Shown here: positions 43,301 to 52,300 of the stretch, in pieces
Layout of the letters: every line of letters begins with the position of its first letter
Numbering within the stretch: position 1 is the stretch's first letter
Assembly: GCA_037349315.1 (NCBI GenBank)
Contig: JBAIAC010000035.1
Coordinates: 7,826,501 to 7,890,500 of the forward strand
Direction: 5' to 3'
Length of the DNA: 64,000 nucleotides
From: Chelydra serpentina
Taxonomy: Eukaryota; Chordata; Testudines; Chelydridae
Made by a program: the position numbers and the translations under genes
Notes under the pieces: model-generated
Told to the model about the DNA's origin: nothing
The model's database searches: none
The model's input: only the letters and a program-made list of their open reading frames with translations

Positions 43301-46300
43301 CCAGGACTGGAAGGGAAAGTGCTGAGGTTACTGCAGGAGACTGTTTGCTGTATTTCCAGCTGTATTTCTGAGACCCACACGCTTCAGAAAGTTCAGATAA
43401 GCATCCAGATTTTGGGTGTTTATGCAAAACTAACACTGCCCTTCCCGAAGGGCTTGTCTACACAGGCGCGTTTTTACCAGTTATACTGGCATAGTTACGG
43501 TAATATAATTATATTGGTGGAACTCCTTGTGTGGACACTTATTCTGGAATAAGAGAGGCTTTTTAAACCCTTGCCAAAGTAACAAAAACCAAAACAAAGC
43601 GCTCTTGAATCGGAATAAGAATGCCCACCTGGCTGTTATCCCAGTGTAAGCATAGTGGTTTCAGTTCACACCTTAGCTTGTGCTGGTATAACTTTGCAGT
43701 GTAGACAAGCTCCCAGTTACCTTAACATGCTTGTGATGAGCAAACCTCAGAGGGCTTAAAGGGGCAGTTTTTAAAATCTTTGCATTGGACTGATTTTAAT
43801 GCTGCTTGAAATAGGGTGACCAGATGTCCCGATTTTATGGGGACAGTCCCGATATTTGGGGCTTTTTCTTGTATAGGCTCCTATTACCACCCACCCCCTG
43901 TCCCGATTTTTCACACTTGCTGTCTGGTCACCCTAGCTTGAAAGGACATTCGCTGTTGGACTGTCCCAGCCGAAGAGCTCGGGATCTAGGCCCCAGATCC
44001 AGTCTCTTATTCCCAGCACATTAGAAGTGGCAGCAGCCCCAGGACAGGGAGTCATCTGGTAAGGCTCAATAGCAATCTTCCTGTCTGCAGAAGGAGCAGC
44101 ATTGATGGGCCAGTACCAACCTGCTTTTCCTGGCCTAGCAGGAAAATGGCCACGCAGCTGCCGTGGGGGTGGGGAGGGAATTGAGAACCTTGGGATACTT
44201 TAGTCCAGGTCACAGGGGAGATGCATCTCCTACGGGGGAGAACAGTACAATGCTAATCTTTTTAATTAGAAAACCTGTGTATCCCCTTTTTAACTAGGTC
44301 TGGCATCAGTAGAGGCCTATAGCTATAAAACCAATGAGTGGTTTTTTGTGGCTCCCATGAACACAAGAAGAAGCAGTGTTGGAGTTGGAGTTGTGGAGGG
44401 TAAGAATACTAGCAGCCATTTCAGTCACTTGAATATTACTATTTAAAACGAAAACACAAGTGGTTAAAGTCGGAGTCCCTGCGGCGAAGCGGCAGGAGCT
44501 GTTCTCCAAACATTCCCTGAGGTAACCTGCTGCCAGATGAGCACAGGAACAAGCCAGGCCAGTTTCTAAAAGCTGCATTCTAGATGTTTGTTCATTGGTA
44601 AAGATTTTTTTTTTAATGTGACTGAATTGCTGCAGCTTTGAATAGTCTCTTTGTTGTGCGGGAAAATTGTATGTTTTGACGTCCACACTCCGTGGCAAGG
44701 GATTTTGATACTGATGCTGGGCCCCACAGCAGCTGGCCACCTCTCCTGCTTTGCATGGGGCATTCTCTTTTTTTTTTTTTTTTTTTTTGGTGGGACAATA
44801 ACGTTGTCTGAGACCTCTCTGGTCAGTGAAACAAGGCACCGTGAGGGTGTTTCTGTTGTGGTCATCGGCAAGCACCGTGATAGACAATGGCAACAGTAAG
44901 AGGAAGACCTTTAAACCTCTGCCCTCCAAAATGAAGCACAGTTAAAATCCTGGCACCTTAGTTGGGTGGCACACTGCCAACAAAATCATAAGATGCAGTT
45001 TGCATCGGACTCACGTGTTGCATTGCTCATCCTGCGTTGTGCATAAATGGGGAATTTACAGTAACAAATTTCAGTTTCATGCCAGCTCAGGGATGGGGCA
45101 GGGAAGGATAAGGGGCAGTTGCATTTGTTGACACAGCCATCAGCATGAACATGTAAGTATGAAAGTCCTGATAGCTGGTGCCAAGTGGGTTGATTTCATT
45201 TTACCTTGCTTAGAATCCAGGGGAGCAATCGCTTTAGACTATGAATTTCTATCCATTTTGTGGCAGTGTTTTTATTATGTAGCCCTAATTGCAGCGGATT
45301 GTAGCTGTCTCCCATTAGTACGGTAGGTAGCAATTGGTTGGTGGAGTTAGCCCCAGTATGTTACAAACTCCAGTTCCTGGGATTGCAAATGGGCTGGTTT
45401 GGCCAGTAAATAGGAATGGATTGGAAATTATTTTTTAAAATGGGAGGAGGAGAGGAATTGAAGTCAGTTTCTCTTTAAGTAGTGATAGAGCGGCTAAAAT
45501 CTGCCTAACTGCTTGTGGAGTTTAATAATTCCTTAATTATTGGCATATTCATCTGCTTATGATGTGCTTAGTAGACACTGATACCTATTAAAAAGCCAAA
45601 GTGGGTCATACTCCGGTCAAGTGCTTAATAGAGATTTAAGAAATGCTATGGTAATTTTTCTTTTAAACAAGGCGAAACAAATGTACGTACAGACCCTCTG
45701 AAGCAAAAATAGCCAAGTGTCTTGGAATTGAGCAGTTTTTAAATCAGCAGGAGCTAATAACAAATTTGATATAGGGCTTAAGCCACTGTCCAGAGTTGAA
45801 CAATACCCCCAGAGTTCTAGCAACAGACTGAATATGGTGAAAGTTGACCTGGTGCCTACAATTATTGCCAATATCGAATAGTTGAGGCAGACCAACAAAT
45901 GTTAACTTGGTAGAGCATAGTCGGCACCAAAATGTTTCCTGGTTTGATTTGTTAACCTAAAACACGAGCTGGGTTGATGTAATTGCACAAATAAGTGTAT
46001 GAAATGTCTAAAGAGACGTTAACGGGAGTGCAATTACCTGTGCACATATGGAAGTGTAAGAAACTGATCTTGCCAGTGAAGTGTGATGGGACTGACTTTG
46101 ACTTCACCAGTAGGAAGAAAGGCAGGGTGTCCCCCCCAGGACCCGAGTGTAGGCAGGTTTATTAGCATTCATATCAGGCAAGGTTCACACTGGTGCACGG
46201 GCCCCCACCACACTTCAGTTGTGCTTAATTTGAGACTTAATTGGTACAAAGGGCTTTTCAGGGGCCCTCTGTAATGGGGTGAGCTTATTACCCTGTACTG

Positions 46301-49300
46301 TTGAGATTAAAACAGGGGAGAATTTAAATGCTTTACATGGCAAATTGGAGAAAGGTGGCAAGACTTTTGGGAGGGTGTTTAAAGTGAAACTAGACAGTAT
46401 CAATGTATTGAAATGTATAGTACACTACACAAAAGGGCATGCTCTCGCAGGCTCTCGGCATCTGTGGCACACTCTTAAAAATACCCATAAATCCCCAGAT
46501 TCCAGCAGTTACCCACAGATGTTACTGCCCAGGAGCAGCATTGAGAAAGATGTAATAATCCCCACTAACAAAGTCACTACCCGGAGTCACCCCCTGGAAG
46601 GACAGAGGTTTCCAGTGTCCCTTAGTATGAAACAGGACAGAAGGAACAAAAGACTGGTGCTGGTTCTTGTGAACCTCTCCCTTGCATGAGTCAGCAGTTA
46701 CTCTTGTGCATGGTCACACAGTCAGTGGAGCTGTGTGTGTAAGGGTTCATGGTCGGGCCCCCGCTGTGTGTGATAACGCTGTGAGAAGGAAAATAGCCTG
46801 CACCCTTTTGGAGTTGTAAAGCCATCAAGGAAAGAAGATGGTGGAAAAGACCAGCCTGATTGTAAAAACGGACAGCAGGGGAGGGTCACAGAGCAAAGGG
46901 GTGAGCGTCCCATTTAGGGCCATGTTGTACCCTCGCAGAATGTAAGTACTGTAATCCCGTTCACCTCAGGAGGGTTTTGGGCAAAGACGGGGGGTAGAAT
47001 GTAATTATTATTTTGTTGACAATGCTGCTCCGGGATGCAGCCTCGCTAGATGCCCGTCATTTTTTCCCCCCATTCGTTTGTTGGGGATACCAATCGTACG
47101 CATGGCTCCTGGCATGGGTCAGTACAACACGAACAACATGATGCTATACACTCAGTCCAAAGGCGCAGACCACCTCGAGCTGCAGTTACAACGTCAGCAA
47201 ACTTTCGACTGGCCAGGGATTTAGTGTTTCTTAACCGTAGCCAGTGCAGATGCCTGTTGCTGTGGAGTCGGTTATTCTGTGTTTATCGCTTTCATGGCAT
47301 CTTAAATATGGCACCGTGCTTTCAAACCAGAAGGTGCTACTGAGGTGAACGTAATTTAACTCCTATGTAAGACCACTGTGAGGTAAATATTAGCTCCATT
47401 TTACGAAAGCAGAGAAATTGGAATGTTGTTCCCAAGGCAACTAATTGGCCAAAATCATGGTTGAAATAGTGTCCTAAATAGGTGACACTTCCACATAGTT
47501 CTGCCCCCCTTTACAGGGCATGTTACACTAACTTAGGGTAGGTCTACACTTACGCGTCCCGTCGGAGGCGCGCGATCTATGTTCTGGGTTCGATTTATCG
47601 CGTCTTGTCTAGACGCGATAAATCGAACCAGGAAGTGCTCCGTCGTCGACGCTGGTAATCCAGCTCGACGAACGGAGTAGGCGGAGTCGACGGGGGAGCC
47701 TGCGCGCCGCGTGTGGATCCCGGGTAAGTGCTTTTTCATTCGAACTAAGGTACTTCGACTTCAGCTACGTTATTCACGTAGCTGAAGTTGCATACCTTAG
47801 TTCGACGGGGGGGGGGTAGTGTAGACCTAGCCTTAGTCTCCCTCTGAATCAGTTAGATTCATGCCCACTTACCAATATGTGACTTGCAGTATATTGCCTT
47901 TACGCATCACCTCTGCATTTGGCTAAGTGAATATAAGGGATTATACATCAGCATAATGCACATAACAGACAGAAAATCTGGCAACTGAATGGGAGGATAT
48001 AAGGATGTGCAAGGTTAAAGCAGGTGAGAGCCTGCTTTGAATGGACACCTTCTCCTGGGTTCCTGGGTGTATCAGCTGCAGCAGTTTAAAGTCCCTTACA
48101 CATCATAAAGTGGGTGTGAGTAGGTCTGATTGTGTTTTCACACTACCTCTGAATCTGGTGCAGTGAATCACTTGGTAGAGCTGGATTAGAACTCTGGCCT
48201 TCTGGGATCCCAGCCTCATGCATTTCCCTGTGGAGACGGTGTTAGTGTTAGCCACTTAAAAATCAGTTGTAAATATGCTCTAACTTGTGTATTAGAGTGC
48301 CCTCCCCACACCCAAAAAGAGAGAGACTTATCCAATGGCACCCCAATCTCAATTGGATCTATAGGCACTACGGTAGTCTATAAATGATTGATGATGATGT
48401 ACTCTGTTATTATCATCAGATATTGAATGCACCCATTTCTCTCTGATTAGTCTGTGCCGTGTTTCTTGCAGGTAAGCTGTACGCTGTGGGGGGTTATGAT
48501 GGAGCATCACGCCAGTGCCTTAGTACCGTAGAGCAGTATAATCCAGCTACAAATGAATGGACCTACGTCGCTGATATGAGCACTCGGCGCAGCGGGGCAG
48601 GTATCAATTCTGAGACACCTTTAAATAAATAAAAAAAATCGGTTCCCCGCTTCTCGGAAGTATTTAATTCACATACATCCTACTTTTATTCCCAGTCACT
48701 GCATGGCGAGGAAGTGAAGAAGGTGCGTTCTTGGGCTGCTAGTTCTGAGTAGTGAAGCTTTTTTTCGTGTGGGTCATGATCACACGGAAGCTTCCAACTG
48801 CTCCCTTGACTGTCTTAATCTCCCCCAAAATTAAAATTAATCTCTGCTTTGAACAGTGACTCTGAGAAATGGCATCATGTCTATTGTCTCTGAGTAGCTT
48901 CCATATCAAACTTGCCTTGTCCGTTCGGTAAAAAGGCAGCTTTTCTAATTGCCAGCCCTGCAAACTCATCCTGGGACCAGAAAGCCAAGGTGTGACTACA
49001 CCGTCACTTGCACCTTCCACCACTTCATTTCTTGTCCTATGGGCTTCCTCTTGATTTCCCTAGGTCACTGTATATATAGTAGGTATTTCATAGATCAAAA
49101 TTCACCTGCAACGAGTGACCTAAAAACCAAGATAAAGCAATTTATTCTAGCTTAACGAGGGCTCCATCTCAACCCAGTTTTTAGTGAGTGGACAGGCCAG
49201 AGGATTGTAGAGTAAGACAGGGAACAAGGAATTTGTGTTCCATTCTTGACTGCGACTGAATCGTCGTGTGGCTGTAGGCTACTCACACGACTTCTCAGTG

Positions 49301-52300
49301 CCTTTTCCTAGTCTGTTGGAATGGGGATGATAATGCTGAGCCACCATGCGTAAGTAATTTGTATCTGTGGATGAAAGATGCTATAGAAGTTTTATCATTA
49401 TGGTGTAACACATGCAGTGGAAACTCACTTTTGCTGAATGTGAACATAGTGAAATTGTGTGCAAAAAGGTACAGTTCCCACCCTGCTCCTAGCACCAGAA
49501 ACACACACTGACCAGGGCCCAAAATCAACCCTTTCCTAGGGGCTTGCCTATATTACTGGCTGAAATAATAACAGCACATAAAGTCTCAGTGAGAATTTTC
49601 TCCTTGACTGTTTGTAGCACTCTTCTCTGCGGGACCTCTCTCTGCCCCGCCTCTAATTACCTCTGTCTCTGACATGCCAACCCTTTAATGCTCCTAGGTT
49701 GGAGTTAATAGGGCCCACCTGGTCTGACATCAGGATGAGTCAGCAAAAGAGCTTTACATCTCTCCGCAGGACCATTGAACCTGCCCCATCCTGTCTTACA
49801 GGGAAATGGAATGAATATCCCACACGGTCAGTCCATGGCAATATACGCAAGGAACGCCAACTGTACAGCAATTCTGGTTATAACGAATCTCTGCTTTTGG
49901 TGAAGTTTCCTTATTAAACTGACTGTGCTGGGAGTCCTGCTTTACACGTACTTCTAATACGAAACACAGAGGAAGGAATACAGGCTCTCTAGTGTTCTGA
50001 ACATGCTCTCAATTGCCTGCAAATGCTGTTGTGCATTTTCTTTTCCTCAGCTGGATATGAGGTGCAGCAAATTATGGCAGTTACCAAAACAGGCTGTGAA
50101 TTTTCCTCTTCTCGGGGGAAAATGCCAGTAATGGAATTCACTACTTAGTCACTTTTTATTGCTCTATCAGTATAACACTACTCTCATAAATAAAACAACA
50201 TTCAGTGCCTCCAGCATCATTGCCTCAATGCTGCCATCTAGCGTTCTTTGGGAAACAAGTGCTCCTGTATACCGGATAGTTGCTGTTTAATTTTGATTGC
50301 TAGCTGCAGGCCCTGTTCAGACTGAAAAAATACATGTATTCTGGCAGTGCATCGGCAGGCCTCTTTGTGTGTACTAGGTCAACAGAAAAGAATCCCATTC
50401 GTTCCCCTCTCTGGATCTGACATACTCTGCATTGATGCAGATGGAAGCCTACAGGCATTGCAGGTGCAGAGGCAGTTTTAGGCTGGATGGGATATTTCTA
50501 ACTTTTTGTTGTTTTTCCTCTCCTAATCTAATAATCTAACCAGCTTTTTTAATGTTTGGTTGCACTTCATATTTAAAAAACAATTCAGAAAGTGTTGCAA
50601 TTCCACTGTGAATATTCCCAAGTGTAACCCATGTTTTCTCATTCGTTATGATTCTGCCCGTTTCCCACTGTCTCCCAGTAATCACAGTATCAGAACACAC
50701 ACATTGGGCCAAATCCATTGAACCCGGAATTTGGCCGAATACTGCTGATAGGTTTGTTTCGCTGGCGAGCAAAAGTTAAATACGGTATGTAAGGCTTTGT
50801 CTACACTGCCACGGTGCCGACAAAACTTTTGTCTTTCATGGGTGCTTAAAAAAGCCGCCCCCCCCACCCCCCGAAAGACACACGTTTTGCCACAGCAAGT
50901 GGCAGTGTGAACGCGGCTTTGTTGGCAGGAGCGCTCTCCTGGCGCCCGAGCTCATGCCACTCGCGGGGGTGGAAGTATTTTGTCGGCAAAAGCGCCGACG
51001 AAGAGCGTTTACACACCCGGACTTTGAGCGAGAAGGCTGTGTCTACACAGCCCTGTCGCTAAAGGCTGCGTGGCAAGCCCCAGTAGAGTTGCCATGGGCT
51101 AGGGCAGTTTCGTTTGGCTGCTGACATCCATCTGTGTTGCTTTCTTTTGACTCCGCCAGAGGTGGTCCAAACCATCTCAGGTATGTAGTAGGGACTGGGG
51201 CATACATGTGAATGAGGCCCACTGGGCTAAAACTGAGGCCAGATAGGATAGAAATGATGTTGGTAGATCAGGGACAGCACAGCTACCACCTCTGTAGAGG
51301 TGATCGTGTCTGCCTTTTGTTACACCGGTTCACAGTCTGGTTAATTTCTCTCCCGCTGTTAGCTTTTTGCCATCGGTTACTGCAGCACATCCTAAATCGA
51401 ATGCAATGGCCGGTGTAGTCCTATTGACATCTATGGGATATGGGTCAGGCACCTGACTGAGCAAGTTGTTGGGGTGAAACACAAGAAAAAACAGTGGGCC
51501 TATTGTTTTAAGGTAAAGGTGGGGCTGCAGCGTAGTTCCATTGGAAACTGCCCCTGGCAGAGGGGCACGCTACAGCCGTGCTCTAGGATGTGACCTTGCT
51601 GCTGATTGGTTTTCAGTGGATGAAGACGGTGATGTTTTGAGCTGTAATACAATGGCACCTGCTTGCCTAAAATGGCTACTCTCCCCATGTCACAGTGCCA
51701 CCGTTGCTAATCACTAGACGCACTTGAGCAGGGGCTTGCTTGGTGTAAAAGAGAGGGGTTTGCTAGCAGGGAGCTCTCGGGGGGGGGCTCTTGCCTTTAG
51801 AACGCCTTCCCTTGCCCCAAACAGCCTGAATGTGTTGACCTCTAGGGCATGTGTGGCGGGCAGAGATGAGGGCTGGAGCCTGCGGCTGGTGCATTTCGGA
51901 TCCATCTTTGTTTTATTAACATTCTGGCTGGTTCATTTTGACTGGTCTGGATCCTGCTGCTGAGAGTAAGTGGCTGGATGTGCTAATTCATTGAATTGTC
52001 AAAGGCATCTGAAGCAGTGGCTCTCAGCCTCCGTCTGTGGCCACTGGTACAGTGCAGATTGCTGGCTGATCACATGAGGCCGGCTCACCTGCTTCCCTTA
52101 CAGGGTCAAGGCCTGAGGGCCTGTGAACACAGTGGCAGACAAGGAGGGGCCAGCTTAGTTGTCTCTGTTCAGGGCAGCTGCTGCTATGTTAAGGTAAAAA
52201 GAGAGGTGCCACCAAATCACCCAGCCACGGTGGAGGTGGTGCTAGCCCATAGAGGGCCTGAAACAGGAATATTTGGGGAGGCCCCTACACAACACGCTGG

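Larger units (their letters stand above)
42162..44297 (+). other. KLHL3: KLHL3 intron 10
   Basis: GT-AG intron of 2.1 kb, acceptor taactag. It holds an element with GGGCTTGTCTACAC inverted ends (43450-43713) and, 98 bp further on, an intact 124-bp hAT-type miniature element (43812-43935) in the opposite orientation to the other two copies. Confidence 0.85.
44400..48471 (+). other. KLHL3: KLHL3 intron 11
   Basis: GT-AG intron of 4.1 kb. It has a T homopolymer (44768-44788), a reverse MIR fragment (47345-47480) and a complete two-hairpin element (47535-47837). A 136-codon open frame at 46279-46689 and a protein-like 40-codon frame at 47102-47221 are not supported as genes. A 207-codon minus-strand frame (44306-44929) is antisense to exon 11 and runs through the T tract, so it is an artefact. 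Confidence 0.85.

Noticed and set aside
44306..44929. 207-codon minus-strand open frame
   Set aside because: It is antisense to KLHL3 exon 11, passes through the T homopolymer as polylysine, and has no domain.
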